Source: an uncultured Deferribacteraceae bacterium (GTDB taxonomy: Bacteria > Chrysiogenota > Deferribacteres > Deferribacterales > Mucispirillaceae). From it: a stretch of 37,579 nucleotides of DNA. The stretch covers positions 1 through 37,579 of the forward strand of contig CAMRCY010000021.1 in the NCBI GenBank assembly GCA_947041165.1. The letters run 5' to 3'. The translations under genes and the position numbers were made by a program. Below, one piece after another: positions 19,257-28,610 of the stretch (position 1 is its first letter; every line of letters begins with the position of its first letter). The notes beneath the pieces were generated by a model. That model ran no database searches. It was not told the origin of the DNA and was given only the letters and a program-made list of their open reading frames with translations.

Positions 19257-19772
19257 ATGGACAAATCTGGGGTAAAACGTTTGTGGGCTACTTGGCGATC
19301 AAAGTATGTTACCTCTAAAGACAAAGATAACTGTTGCGTTTTTTGCGATAAAATTAAATCTAGTAACGATGAGGAAACTCATCTTCTATATAGAGGAAAA
19401 AACTGTTTCGTAGCACTAAATATATATCCGTACAATAACGGACATATCATGATAATCCCATACAGACACATTGATGACATAGTATTATTAAGCAATGACG
19501 AGTCTAGAGAGATGATGAACCTTTTAAAATATTTTACACAAATATTGAAAAAAGTGATGTCGCCTGAAGGCTTCAACATAGGATTTAATATCGGAAAAGC
19601 AGCTGGTGCTGGAATTGCAGATCATATACATCTGCATCTTCTCCCTAGATGGAGTGGAGATACAAATTTTATGACAACTATAGCTGAAGTTAGAGTTATT
19701 CCTGAAGATCTTGACAGTACTTATAAAAAAATTAAAGCAGAAATTAAAATTGAGGAGATTTCAAAATGTTGA
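19257..19772 (+). CDS. HIT domain nucleotide hydrolase
   Basis: A 171-residue cytoplasmic protein of the histidine triad superfamily, which hydrolyses or transfers nucleoside monophosphates from substrates such as diadenosine polyphosphates or AMP-linked molecules. The catalytic triad HIHLHLLPRW has its histidines at 123, 125 and 127, and H127 is followed by the usual LLPRW. A Cys pair (C27, C30) near the N-terminus resembles the zinc site of longer HIT proteins with an N-terminal LWAxWR motif, seen here as RLWATWRSKY. The ATG at 19257 is preferred over an in-frame GTG at 19236 because GGAG stands ten bases before it. Its last codons overlap the lapA start, indicating translational coupling. 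Confidence 0.92.
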   Translation: MDKSGVKRLWATWRSKYVTSKDKDNCCVFCDKIKSSNDEETHLLYRGKNCFVALNIYPYNNGHIMIIPYRHIDDIVLLSNDESREMMNLLKYFTQILKKVMSPEGFNIGFNIGKAAGAGIADHIHLHLLPRWSGDTNFMTTIAEVRVIPEDLDSTYKKIKAEIKIEEISKC

Positions 19773-20119
19773 AATTTATTTCATTAATATTAAAAATCAT
19801 TCTGATTGCATACCTTGTAATCTTTTCAGTAAACAACAAATCAGTCGTTGAACTAGATATGTTTTTTGATTATCTTGTTGTCACAATGCCTCTATTCCTA
19901 TTCGCTGTGATCGTTCTATTATTAGGAATTGTTGCAGGTGCATTATCAATGATATCATACAGATTTAAATTAGGTAGAGAGATTAAAAAACTTAAAAAAG
20001 AGATAACAAAACTAAATACAGAAAATACTAAATTACGAAATATTACAATAAATTCAACAGATAGCTCGCTTGGCAATAGCATGGCTGAAAATGAATCTGT
20101 AAAAAATCAACTAAGGTAA
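19766..20119 (+). CDS. lapA: LapA domain membrane protein
   Basis: A 117-residue protein with two membrane spans (about residues 4-24 and 40-62) followed by a Lys/Glu/Asn-rich helical tail with coiled-coil character (about 70-100). This is the layout of LapA/YciS (formerly DUF1049), where the conserved element is the SVNN motif after the first span, seen here as VIFSVNNKS. In E. coli LapA works with LapB to regulate lipopolysaccharide synthesis through FtsH and LpxC. GAGGAG stands before the ATG, which overlaps the end of the HIT gene. The lapB-like gene follows after 15 bp, the same order as in E. coli. Confidence 0.85.
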   Translation: MLKFISLILKIILIAYLVIFSVNNKSVVELDMFFDYLVVTMPLFLFAVIVLLLGIVAGALSMISYRFKLGREIKKLKKEITKLNTENTKLRNITINSTDSSLGNSMAENESVKNQLR

Positions 20120-20134
20120 TTGCAAAGGTTATTT

Positions 20135-21244
20135 ATGAATATTATTACGATAGAACTATTGATTAGTGGTGTAGTTGGATTACTATTACTACTTACGTTT
20201 GTCTATTTTTTATGGATCAAATCTCCATATAAAAAAGGTGCAGATTTGAAACCTACATCAATTCTAGCTTTTGCTAAATATTTCGATAAAGATTATAAAA
20301 ATGCACTAGATGTTGCAAAAAAAATCATTATGGATCATCATGCATCTGTTGAACTATATCTGCTTATTGCAAATATATATAGAACGGTTGGAGAGAATGT
20401 AAAAGCTGCACAAAACCATGAACTCATAATCCATATGAAAGATCTTGATAATCCATCAAGACTTGCCATAACTAATGAAATTGCAAAAGATTATCTAAAT
20501 GCAAATATGCCTAATAAAGCGATCACTATTCTAACAAACTATCCTGATGCTCTATCTGTAACTGATAACATAAAACTTATGGCTATTGCACATTTAAGAA
20601 TGAAAAACTATAAAAAAGCTATGAGTTTTTACGATAGCTATTTGAAAAGATCTGAAAATAAATTGATCGGATTTGCAGAAAAAGTGTTGATAGATCAAGC
20701 TTTACATACAACTGATGAATCTAAAATATCTAAATTTATTAAAGAAGCATTAGCTAACAATCCAAAATCTCGTGCTGCAAGATTTGTTAGAGCAAGTATC
20801 GTATTAAAATCTAATGATGAAAAGAAAATCTCGCAAGAATATATATCTATATTAGAAGACAATCTTGTTAGAGATATCGCTGACTTAACTAACATTGAAG
20901 AGATCGCTATACAGATCGGATTTGAAGATAAATTGAAAATTTTTATCGATAAAGCAATTATGGAAAATAGCAATAATCCATTCGTATATATATGTAAAGC
21001 AAATATGTACCTGAAACAAAATAAAAATGAACAAGCATTAGATATCTTAGATAAATATATTGAAAGAGATGATGCAAAAGCTATCGCTTTAAAACATTAT
21101 GTATCTATTAAACACGATAAAGTATTAGAGAAAATCTTAGGTAATAAAAACTATTACGCCTGCTCTATTTGCAATACAGAGTATGAAGTATATCATGATG
21201 ATTGCAAAGTATGTTTATCAAATAATACAATTAATTTATTATAA
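20135..21244 (+). CDS. lapB: LapB-like TPR protein with C-terminal rubredoxin-type metal site
   Basis: This 369-residue protein has one N-terminal membrane anchor (about residues 8-28), a long helical repeat region of tetratricopeptide type, and a C-terminal pair of Cys motifs: C343, C346, C357 and C360. LapB/YciM has exactly this plan, with the rubredoxin-like metal site needed for function. In E. coli LapB delivers LpxC to FtsH and so limits lipid A synthesis. The TPR repeats here are divergent, so identification rests on architecture and on adjacency to lapA. The ATG at 20135 is chosen because AAAGG lies six bases upstream; a TTG at 20120 is less likely. LpxC and FtsH are not in this window. 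Confidence 0.82.
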   Translation: MNIITIELLISGVVGLLLLLTFVYFLWIKSPYKKGADLKPTSILAFAKYFDKDYKNALDVAKKIIMDHHASVELYLLIANIYRTVGENVKAAQNHELIIHMKDLDNPSRLAITNEIAKDYLNANMPNKAITILTNYPDALSVTDNIKLMAIAHLRMKNYKKAMSFYDSYLKRSENKLIGFAEKVLIDQALHTTDESKISKFIKEALANNPKSRAARFVRASIVLKSNDEKKISQEYISILEDNLVRDIADLTNIEEIAIQIGFEDKLKIFIDKAIMENSNNPFVYICKANMYLKQNKNEQALDILDKYIERDDAKAIALKHYVSIKHDKVLEKILGNKNYYACSICNTEYEVYHDDCKVCLSNNTINLL

Positions 21245-21326
21245 TAACTATAAGAAATAGATAGTATTTTATGGGGATATAAAAATAAATATTCAAGATC
21301 CTAACGTAACCAATCACACTCCAGCA

Positions 21327-24101
21327 ATGAAACAATTCTATGATATGAAAGCATCATATCCAGACTGTATATTATTCTTCCGTATGGGAGATTTTTACGA
21401 GATGTTTGGTGAAGATGCTATTGTTGCATCAGGTATTTTAGGACTCCAACTTACATCAAGAAATAAAAACGCTAAAAACAGTATCCCTTTATGTGGAATA
21501 CCCTATCACTCATATGAAAGCTATCTTAGAAAACTTATTGAAAGTGGAAAGAAAGTTGCAATATGCGAACAGCTTGAAGACCCTCGTGAAGCGATAGGTG
21601 TCGTGAAAAGAGGCGTTGTTAAAGTTGTAACTGCATCTACTGATTTAGAAAATATGGACGCTACATCGTACGATAATAATTTTCTACTTTCAATCACTCA
21701 TAACGGATCAAACTATATCACCGCTATTGCAGATATATCAACTGGTGAGCTTTATCTTAAATCTGTTCCAACAGATAGAATAGTTGATTTTATCGAACGT
21801 ATGTCACCTAAAGAAATTATCACAAATCAAAGTTACGAAGATTTGAACGATTATAATTTTCAAGTGAAAGATATTCAGTGTGGTCAAAATCGTATGAAAG
21901 AGATTATCTTAGATCATTTCGATATCACAACAACTGATAATTATTTTATAGATGAAGACACCCTACTGCCTACATATATGATACTCTCATATTTGGATGA
22001 TCTGATTATTAGCACAAAACTATCTCTACCTAAAATATTGTCTGATGATAAAGTTTTGATACTTGATTCAATCGCTGTGAAAACTTTAGATCTAGTTCCT
22101 AGCAAAGATAAAAACAATAAATCATTATTTGATGTACTAAATAAATGTAGCACGACTATGGGTGCTAGATATTTAAAATCGGCAATATTAAATCCGTTAC
22201 GTGACACGACTCTTATAAACATGCGATATTCTATCATTGAAAAACTGATAAACTCTTACGATATGACAGAAACTATTCATTCATTATTAGATAAATCTAT
22301 CGATCTATATCGTGTTGCAACAAAAATTATCACAGGCAGTATACTCCCTAAAGAGTTGATTGCGATGAGAACTCTACTTTTAAAATTGCCTGAAATTTCT
22401 GCAATACTAAACAATATTTTAGGCAACAATAATCTAAACTTGTTTCTTGATCCGATTGACGATCTTTCAACACTGATAGGCACTGCCATGAACGATAATC
22501 CATCTAATAAAGTTGGTGATGGCTCGGTTATTAGATACGGTTACAACTCTCTTATGGATGAAATTCTTGATCTCAAAAAAGATGTAGATATTAAACTTGC
22601 AACTATCGAACAGAAAGAGAGAGAAGCATCTGGAATAGGACAGTTGAAAATCGGATATAATAAAGTTTTTGGATATTATATCGAAGTTTCTAAAAGCAAT
22701 ATTAATAGAGTGCCTGATTATTTTGAACGTAAACAAACTTTAGTTAACGCTGAACGGTTTTTTACAACTGAGTTAAAAATTTTAGAGATTGATATTTTAT
22801 CAGCCGATGATCGTTTAGCAAATTTAGAGAAAGATCTTTATAATAATATCAAAACATTTGCAAGTTGCAAAGTAGATATTATTCGTAAAATTGCCACAAG
22901 CATTTCAGAGCTTGATTTCTTAATATCTCTATCTATCGTTGCTAAAAACAATTCATATTGTAGACCTACGATTTCTGAAGAGTATGAAATATCTATTAAA
23001 GATTGTAGACACCCCATTGTTGAAAAATCACAAAACTCATCATCATTTATTCCAAATGATTTTGATATAACTGATGATAACAATTTAATGATTATCACAG
23101 GCCCTAATATGTCTGGTAAAAGTACATATTTACGATCGGTTGCGATATCAGTTGTTATGGCACACATGGGTTCATTTGTCCCTGCGTCATCTTGTAAAAT
23201 GTCGTTGGTTGATAGAGTTTTTACTCGGATCGGTGCTCATGATAATATCTCTAAGGGTGAATCTACATTTATGGTTGAGATGATAGAGTCTGCAAATATC
23301 CTTAGAAATGCAACAGATAAATCTTTAATAATTCTCGATGAACTTGGTAGAGGCACATCAACTTATGACGGAATTTCTCTCGCCACTGCAATTGCAAATT
23401 ATATATTAGATCGTATAAAAGCTAAAACATTATTTACAACACATTACCATGAATTAACAACGATTGCAGATATGCACGAGAATGCTGAATGTTATAAAGT
23501 TGATATTAAAGAGTGGAAAGATGAGATAATCTTTCTGCATAAAGTTGTGAAAGGTGCAAGCGACAGAAGTTACGGTATATATGTCGCTAAACTCGCCTCT
23601 CTTCCTGATGAAGTTATTATGAATGCAAATAGAATACTTAAAACATTGGAAGAACATAGAACTGAAGATATGATGATAGATAACAATAGTAGTATTGTAA
23701 GTGGTGGAGCTTTTGCTCATAATCATAATCATAATCATGGTAGCGATGGCGTAACTGCTCGTGATAACAATAGCGATCGTGTTGTTAGCAGTGATGATAC
23801 TGATAATAATCTTGGTGCAACTCCTAATAATAATACAAGCAACACTCGTGATACAAATAGTAACAACCTCAACAACAATACTCGTAATAATAGCGAAAAT
23901 ATTAACTATAGTAATAGTGATAATTTAAATAGTTATAATAGTGGATCAATTGAAAATAAAACTCACTCATCATCACTTACAGATCAATTGACGAAAGATA
24001 AAATTGCACTTCTGGATGAGATAAAAAATCTAGATATAAATAGTATATCTCCAATGGATGCTTTAAACCTTCTATTAAAATATAAAAAGATGGTGCTTTA
24101 A
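21327..24101 (+). CDS. mutS: DNA mismatch repair protein MutS
   Basis: MutS recognises mismatches as a clamp and recruits MutL using ATP. From the first ordinary start (ATG 21327) it has 924 residues, longer than the usual 850-880. The mismatch-binding FRMGDFYEMF motif, the core and clamp domains, Walker A (GPNMSGKST, near residue 592) and Walker B (LIILDELGRGTST) are present. The chosen ATG is the second Met-equivalent of the conserved HTPMMQQY motif (here HTPAMKQF), has no ribosome-binding site, and the family similarity continues upstream, so translation probably starts at a rare codon near 21285. Between the ATPase domain and the C-terminal helices lies a roughly 100-residue Asn/Ser/Asp-rich insert including HNHNHNH. 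The usual QLSLF clamp-loader-type motif is not visible there. Confidence 0.95.
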   Translation: MKQFYDMKASYPDCILFFRMGDFYEMFGEDAIVASGILGLQLTSRNKNAKNSIPLCGIPYHSYESYLRKLIESGKKVAICEQLEDPREAIGVVKRGVVKVVTASTDLENMDATSYDNNFLLSITHNGSNYITAIADISTGELYLKSVPTDRIVDFIERMSPKEIITNQSYEDLNDYNFQVKDIQCGQNRMKEIILDHFDITTTDNYFIDEDTLLPTYMILSYLDDLIISTKLSLPKILSDDKVLILDSIAVKTLDLVPSKDKNNKSLFDVLNKCSTTMGARYLKSAILNPLRDTTLINMRYSIIEKLINSYDMTETIHSLLDKSIDLYRVATKIITGSILPKELIAMRTLLLKLPEISAILNNILGNNNLNLFLDPIDDLSTLIGTAMNDNPSNKVGDGSVIRYGYNSLMDEILDLKKDVDIKLATIEQKEREASGIGQLKIGYNKVFGYYIEVSKSNINRVPDYFERKQTLVNAERFFTTELKILEIDILSADDRLANLEKDLYNNIKTFASCKVDIIRKIATSISELDFLISLSIVAKNNSYCRPTISEEYEISIKDCRHPIVEKSQNSSSFIPNDFDITDDNNLMIITGPNMSGKSTYLRSVAISVVMAHMGSFVPASSCKMSLVDRVFTRIGAHDNISKGESTFMVEMIESANILRNATDKSLIILDELGRGTSTYDGISLATAIANYILDRIKAKTLFTTHYHELTTIADMHENAECYKVDIKEWKDEIIFLHKVVKGASDRSYGIYVAKLASLPDEVIMNANRILKTLEEHRTEDMMIDNNSSIVSGGAFAHNHNHNHGSDGVTARDNNSDRVVSSDDTDNNLGATPNNNTSNTRDTNSNNLNNNTRNNSENINYSNSDNLNSYNSGSIENKTHSSSLTDQLTKDKIALLDEIKNLDINSISPMDALNLLLKYKKMVL

Positions 24102-24679
24102 TGATAATTAGACAAAAAGATATTAGTCTCGAAGATTTTATTATTATGAATATAATATATATATTATCAAAAATACCTATCTGGGTATTAGTATTTGTAA
24201 CGGTTGCTTACAGCAGATTATCAATTTTTTCGTTAGTTACGATATCAATATCTATCCTATTATTTAGAGCTTATCTATCTTTAACAATGTTTAATATAAG
24301 CATTAGAGAATCAATTTATAAAAATTTCGCATCACTCACAGGTACGCTTTTCACAACAATCGCAACTATATCAATGGTGCTTATATACACATTATTTCTT
24401 GATAGTTTTTCAAAAATAATATTGCTATTGATCTTTATATTCACAGTTGTTTTATATCCAAAAAGTGATGTCGATCCGATAGATCTACGATATAGAAGAT
24501 ACAACAGATTGATTGGATTTATAGTAACAATTTCTTGGCTAGGCTTATTGTTGACAGATAGTACTGAATTGAAATTGCTAAACCTTGCAGTGATAATATT
24601 GTTAGAATTTATAGATCTATTTTATCTAAATGTTGTAAAAGTTTCACTTCAAGAAAACTCTGAAAGTGTAACGAGTTAA
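24101..24679 (+). CDS. Small multi-pass membrane protein, possibly a degenerate AgrB-like protein
   Basis: A 192-residue protein whose ATG overlaps the mutS stop codon (TAATG), so the two are translationally coupled. It shows about five to six hydrophobic segments, near residues 26-42, 45-62, 80-103, 105-120, 135-155 and 158-175. Length and layout, including a polar loop LYPKSDVDPIDLRYRRYNR before the last spans, recall AgrB peptide-processing membrane proteases, whose equivalent loop often reads APADT..KP. However, the AgrB catalytic His and Cys are absent (I see no Cys or His in the protein). It is therefore either an inactive relative or unrelated. I do not assign a function. Confidence 0.65.
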   Translation: MIIRQKDISLEDFIIMNIIYILSKIPIWVLVFVTVAYSRLSIFSLVTISISILLFRAYLSLTMFNISIRESIYKNFASLTGTLFTTIATISMVLIYTLFLDSFSKIILLLIFIFTVVLYPKSDVDPIDLRYRRYNRLIGFIVTISWLGLLLTDSTELKLLNLAVIILLEFIDLFYLNVVKVSLQENSESVTS

Positions 24680-24685
24680 ATTATA

Positions 24686-25130
24686 TATTCTCAACAATTA
24701 ACAACCGTTAACAAACTATACACACAAAAACACTCGTTCACCTATTCTCAACAATCAACAAACCTTCACAAACTATACACACAAAAATACTCGTTCAACA
24801 CTAGCCGATATCAACATAATCAAATAATCTAAAACATACTAAACGCTCGTTCACCTATTCTCAACAATTAACAAACCTTAACAAACTATACACAAAAAAA
24901 CACTCACTAAATACTAGCCGATATCAACATAATATAATAACATAAAATACACTAAACGCTCGTTCACCTATTCTCAACAATCAACAAACCTTAACAAACT
25001 ATACACACAAAAATACTCGTTCAACACTAGCCGATATCAACATAATGTAATAACATAAAATACACTAAACGCTCGTTCACCTATTCTCAACAATTAACGA
25101 CCGTTAGTAAATTAAACACAAAAAAACGCT
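24686..25130. repeat. 113-bp tandem array next to the glnN terminator
   Basis: The marker CTCGTTCACCTATTCTCAAC falls at 24733, 24846, 24959 and 25072, an exact 113-bp period. Each full unit also carries AACAAACTATACACA, ACTAGCCGATATCAACATAA and TAAACG. A shorter 57-bp half-unit starts the array at about 24686. The last partial unit (from about 25081) runs into the glnN terminator: its AAAAAAACGCTCGG is the terminator's 3' arm and T-tract read on the other strand. The array lies at a convergent junction and holds no ORF I can support. Confidence 0.95.
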
Positions 25131-25194
25131 CGGCGTAGATAGTGTAATCAAAAAAGATATTCACCCTCTTCTCTTAACTATCTAGCCGAACGCT
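25119..25194 (-). terminator. Long-stem rho-independent terminator of glnN
   Basis: AACGCTCGGCGTAGATAGT (25125-25143) pairs with ACTATCTAGCCGAACGCT (25177-25194), with a one-base bulge or mismatch on each side. On the minus strand the stem is followed by a run of Ts (complement of 25119-25125). The loop is 33 bases. The stem is unusually long for this genome and marks the end of the glnN transcript. Confidence 0.9.
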
Positions 25195-25235
25195 AAATTA
25201 TATTTCTCTAATAATTAAAATCTAAATAATAATCA

Positions 25236-25345
25236 AAACTCTTAACTAACTAATCATCACTCCATCAACCAATCTATCAATCACTCAGTCAATTAACTAA
25301 CTCAATTACTCAATATATCAGTTAACTAACTCAACCAATTAATTA
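25236..25345. repeat. Low-complexity CTAACT/CAAC-rich tract after glnN
   Basis: This stretch is built from degenerate short motifs such as TAACTAACT, CAACCAAT and CAATCACTCAGTCAAT, with almost no G on the plus strand. It lies between the glnN stop codon and its terminator and overlaps the last codons slightly. It looks like slippage-derived sequence; no function is evident. Confidence 0.5.
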
Positions 25346-27525
25346 ATCCACAACATCTCTTGATATGTTGGCAACGTCCATAAATTATCATCAACCAACA
25401 ACTCTAAAGCATCGCCATTTGTACGACACTCGTTCATGAGTGGAACAATTTTATCTCTCAATATCTTAGCCGTTTCATAATCATACTCTGATATAGATTG
25501 AAGTTTATCCATTGACTCATCAAGCAAATCTAAGGCTGTACACAATTGATTAATATATTTGCCAACTTTTTCTGCAATATTTTTCTGTCCTTTAGGTTCA
25601 GTTGTTATCCCTGATTGTATCGCAGCTATTATATTAGCCGATAATCTTGTGTGATAATCTATAGCTACTGGAAGAATATTATTTCTTCCAATTCGTGATG
25701 TTGATCTAGCTTCAATACTAATCGTCTTAATGTATTTCTCATATAAAATTTCTTGTCTTGCAGGAAGCTCGTTCGCTGTTAAAATATTGTATCTTGAAAA
25801 CAGTTCTACCATATGTTTATCTTGCATTGTTCTGATTGACTCAACTACATTTGGATAGTTAGGCAGTCCACGTTTTAAAGCCTCGTTATACCACTCTGTA
25901 GAGTAATTATCACCGTTATAAATCACAGCATAATGTTCTGTTAAATATTTTTTAAGTATCTTGCTTGACGCGGTTGTAACATCATCACCTTTTGCAATAT
26001 AACTCTCAATATCTGTCGCTATATCATCAATTGATGCGATGATTGCTGCGTTCATCACAAATATAGCCTGTGCAATACTCTGTGATGCTCCTTGTGCTCT
26101 AAACTCAAATTTATTACCTGTGAATGCCATAGGTGATGTACGATTTCTATCCGTTGCATCTTTTGGTAGTTTAGGAATAGTTATTACACCTAAATCAAGA
26201 TCCGAACTTTTATTGATAACACCGTTACTACCCTTCACTATATTGTCAACAACTTGCATCAACTGAGATCCTAAAAACACAGACATAATAGCTGGTGGTG
26301 CTTCATTTGCTCCAAGTCTATGATCGTTCCCTGGACATACTGTTCCAAGTCTAAACGCTTCAGGATATTTATGTAATGCTCTTATGATTGAAGTTAAAAA
26401 TACTAAAAATTGTATATTTTTTTCAGGCGTGTTTCCAGGCTCTAATAAGTTATTTCCATCATCATCAGCCATAGACCAGTTATTATGTTTACCACTTCCG
26501 TTCACATAAGCAAACGGTTTTTCATGAAGTAAGCACTCAAAATTATGATCTTTAGCTGTATCTTTTAACACGTTCATTATTATTAAATTGTGATCAGATG
26601 CGATGTTTGCTTGCTCATAAATACTCGCTAACTCAAACTGCATCGGTGCAACTTCGTTATGTCTTGTTTTAGCAGGCACACCCAATTTGATTAATCGCTC
26701 TTCTGCATCTTCCATGAACGCTAACACCCTTGATGGTATTGCACCGAAATAATGATCGTCAAGCTCTTGTCCTTTAGGAGGTTTTGCACCATATAAAGTT
26801 CTGCCTGTTGCATATAGATCTGGACGTAATAGATAAAATTCTCTATCAATAAGGAAATATTCTTGTTCAGCTCCGATCGTATTAATCACCTCTTTAGATG
26901 TTGATCCAAAAAGTTTTAACACTCTCAATGCTTGAGTAGATAACGCTGCGACTGATTTTAAAAGTGGAATTTTTCTATCTAAACACTCACCAGTGTATGA
27001 TATGAAAACCGTAGGAATATATAAAATATTTCCATTTTTATTTTCATTTATAAATACAGGAGATGTTGGATCCCATGCAGTATATCCTCTTGCCTCAAAT
27101 GTTGATCTTATTCCACCTGATGGAAATGATGATGCATCAGGCTCACCCTTAATCAACATCTTGCCAGAAAATTCTGATATAACTTGTCCATCTGCAAGAA
27201 GAGATGTGAACGAATCATGTTTCTCAGCCGTTGCACCAGTCATAGATTGAAACCAATGAGTGTAGTGCGTAGCACCGTTTGATACAGCCCAATCTTTTAT
27301 CGTATTTGCAACAATATCAGCTAATGATAAATCAAGTGGTTCACCGTTCTTTAACATCTTTTGCAATTTGTTGAAAGCATATTTAGGTAGACGTTCTCTC
27401 ATCACTTTTTCGTTAAAAACATTCATTCCATATTTATCAACAATATTTTTATCGTCACCACTCTTTACAACATCAAGCACTTCACGTTTCGATATAGTCA
27501 TAAAAGCACGTTTTCTAAAATTCAT
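25339..27525 (-). CDS. glnN: Glutamine synthetase type III
   Basis: A GSIII (GlnN) enzyme of 728 residues, the usual size and much longer than GSI or GSII, that makes glutamine from glutamate, ammonia and ATP in the cytoplasm. Family signatures are clear: [15 protein letters not shown], the [10 protein letters not shown] block, [20 protein letters not shown] in the N-terminal half and the [10 protein letters not shown] substrate-site region. GSIII occurs in Bacteroidetes, cyanobacteria and various anaerobes. The start has AGGAAGAGAGAG immediately upstream. It is a single-gene unit with a long-stem terminator. The 603-bp upstream gap to mgsA could hold nitrogen control sites, but I recognise none. 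No P-II gene is adjacent. Confidence 0.97.
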   Translation of the reverse strand: MNFRKRAFMTISKREVLDVVKSGDDKNIVDKYGMNVFNEKVMRERLPKYAFNKLQKMLKNGEPLDLSLADIVANTIKDWAVSNGATHYTHWFQSMTGATAEKHDSFTSLLADGQVISEFSGKMLIKGEPDASSFPSGGIRSTFEARGYTAWDPTSPVFINENKNGNILYIPTVFISYTGECLDRKIPLLKSVAALSTQALRVLKLFGSTSKEVINTIGAEQEYFLIDREFYLLRPDLYATGRTLYGAKPPKGQELDDHYFGAIPSRVLAFMEDAEERLIKLGVPAKTRHNEVAPMQFELASIYEQANIASDHNLIIMNVLKDTAKDHNFECLLHEKPFAYVNGSGKHNNWSMADDDGNNLLEPGNTPEKNIQFLVFLTSIIRALHKYPEAFRLGTVCPGNDHRLGANEAPPAIMSVFLGSQLMQVVDNIVKGSNGVINKSSDLDLGVITIPKLPKDATDRNRTSPMAFTGNKFEFRAQGASQSIAQAIFVMNAAIIASIDDIATDIESYIAKGDDVTTASSKILKKYLTEHYAVIYNGDNYSTEWYNEALKRGLPNYPNVVESIRTMQDKHMVELFSRYNILTANELPARQEILYEKYIKTISIEARSTSRIGRNNILPVAIDYHTRLSANIIAAIQSGITTEPKGQKNIAEKVGKYINQLCTALDLLDESMDKLQSISEYDYETAKILRDKIVPLMNECRTNGDALELLVDDNLWTLPTYQEMLWIN

Positions 27526-28128
27526 ACTCTCTCTTCCTTAATTCTTATTAATACTTTAATGAATAAAATCTTCTAATTTTTCAATTAAAAAGCCTTCATT
27601 CTAAAATTGTTTTATCTATTTTTATATAAATAAACAACACGTTCAAACTAGGTGTATATGGTACTTGTATTTTGCCTAAAAATCAACAACAGTATATACA
27701 AAATATAGTATTAAATTAATTAATTAATATTTTTAACTCAAAAACATCGGTTATATCATAAAATATAGGCATAATCATTAAGTTTTATATATATTATTTA
27801 TACATAATCTTGATATTTTATATTGTACACTTATATTGCTTATATAATTTTAAAGATAAATAATAAATAATTACAATATTTTGACAGATATATCTATTTT
27901 TAATTACCAATTTATAGTATAATATTACAAGATAGATAGTATGATTTACAAATAAGAACAATATAATTAGCTACATACATATATATAGTTCCAATTTTGT
28001 ATTGTTTGATGAAATTTTATAGTTATAATAAAGTTTTATTTGCAAAAACATGCTAAAAGGATTAACTTTATAATTCAAACATAGCTACAACATTATATTA
28101 TGTAGCAAAAAATCAGGAGAAGTTTATT
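27526..28128. promoter_or_regulatory. 603-bp divergent AT-rich region between glnN and mgsA
   Basis: No ORF, tRNA or recognised riboswitch is visible. A TTGACA at 27881-27886 and a TATAAT at 27918-27923 point towards mgsA, but they are 31 bp apart and so do not form one promoter; the TATAAT may act alone. Read leftward, TTGAAC followed by TATAAA near 27640 is a poor glnN candidate because the spacing is only about 14 bp. There are no tandem repeats here, unlike the convergent junctions. Confidence 0.4.
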
Positions 28129-28587
28129 ATGATGAAAAAAAGAAAATCGATAGGGCTTGTAGCCCATGATGCTAGAAAACCAGATCTTATCGAATGGGTT
28201 GAATTTAACGGAAAACGCTTATCAGATCACACTCTAATATGTACTGGTACAACTGGTTCACTTATTGAGAAAGTGTATATGAAAAAGTTTCCTGATCTGA
28301 AAACACATATAACTAAACTTAAATCAGGACCGTTAGGTGGAGATCAACAGATCGGTGCACTTATAGCTGAAAAGAAAGTTGATGTACTTATATTCTTTAT
28401 CGATCCTATGACAACTCAACCTCATGATGTTGATATTAAAGCCTTAACAAGATTATGTTCAGTTTATAATATAACTCTTGCTTGCACTAGATCAACTGCT
28501 GATTTTGTTATATCATCTCCATTATTTGATGAAGATTATAGCCCTGTACATATCGATTATGATGCTTATCTATCAAGAAGAGTTTAA
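28129..28587 (+). CDS. mgsA: Methylglyoxal synthase
   Basis: MgsA converts dihydroxyacetone phosphate to methylglyoxal and phosphate, a bypass of lower glycolysis used under phosphate limitation or sugar-phosphate stress. At 152 residues it matches the E. coli enzyme. The active-site blocks are present: VAHDARK near the N-terminus, the phosphate-binding CTGTTGSLIEK, SGPLGGDQQIGA with the catalytic aspartate in GDQQ, and FFIDPMTTQPHDVD. The ATG at 28129 follows AGGAGA by eight bases; a second ATG directly after it is an equivalent start. It is a one-gene unit closed by a bidirectional terminator shared with gatB. Confidence 0.96.
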   Translation: MMKKRKSIGLVAHDARKPDLIEWVEFNGKRLSDHTLICTGTTGSLIEKVYMKKFPDLKTHITKLKSGPLGGDQQIGALIAEKKVDVLIFFIDPMTTQPHDVDIKALTRLCSVYNITLACTRSTADFVISSPLFDEDYSPVHIDYDAYLSRRV

Positions 28588-28610
28588 TTAATTAACCGAT
28601 TATAAAACAT

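Noticed and set aside
24686-25130. Possible CRISPR array
   Set aside because: The 113-bp units are contiguous and similar along their whole length; there are no unique spacers and no cas genes. The same holds for the other arrays.
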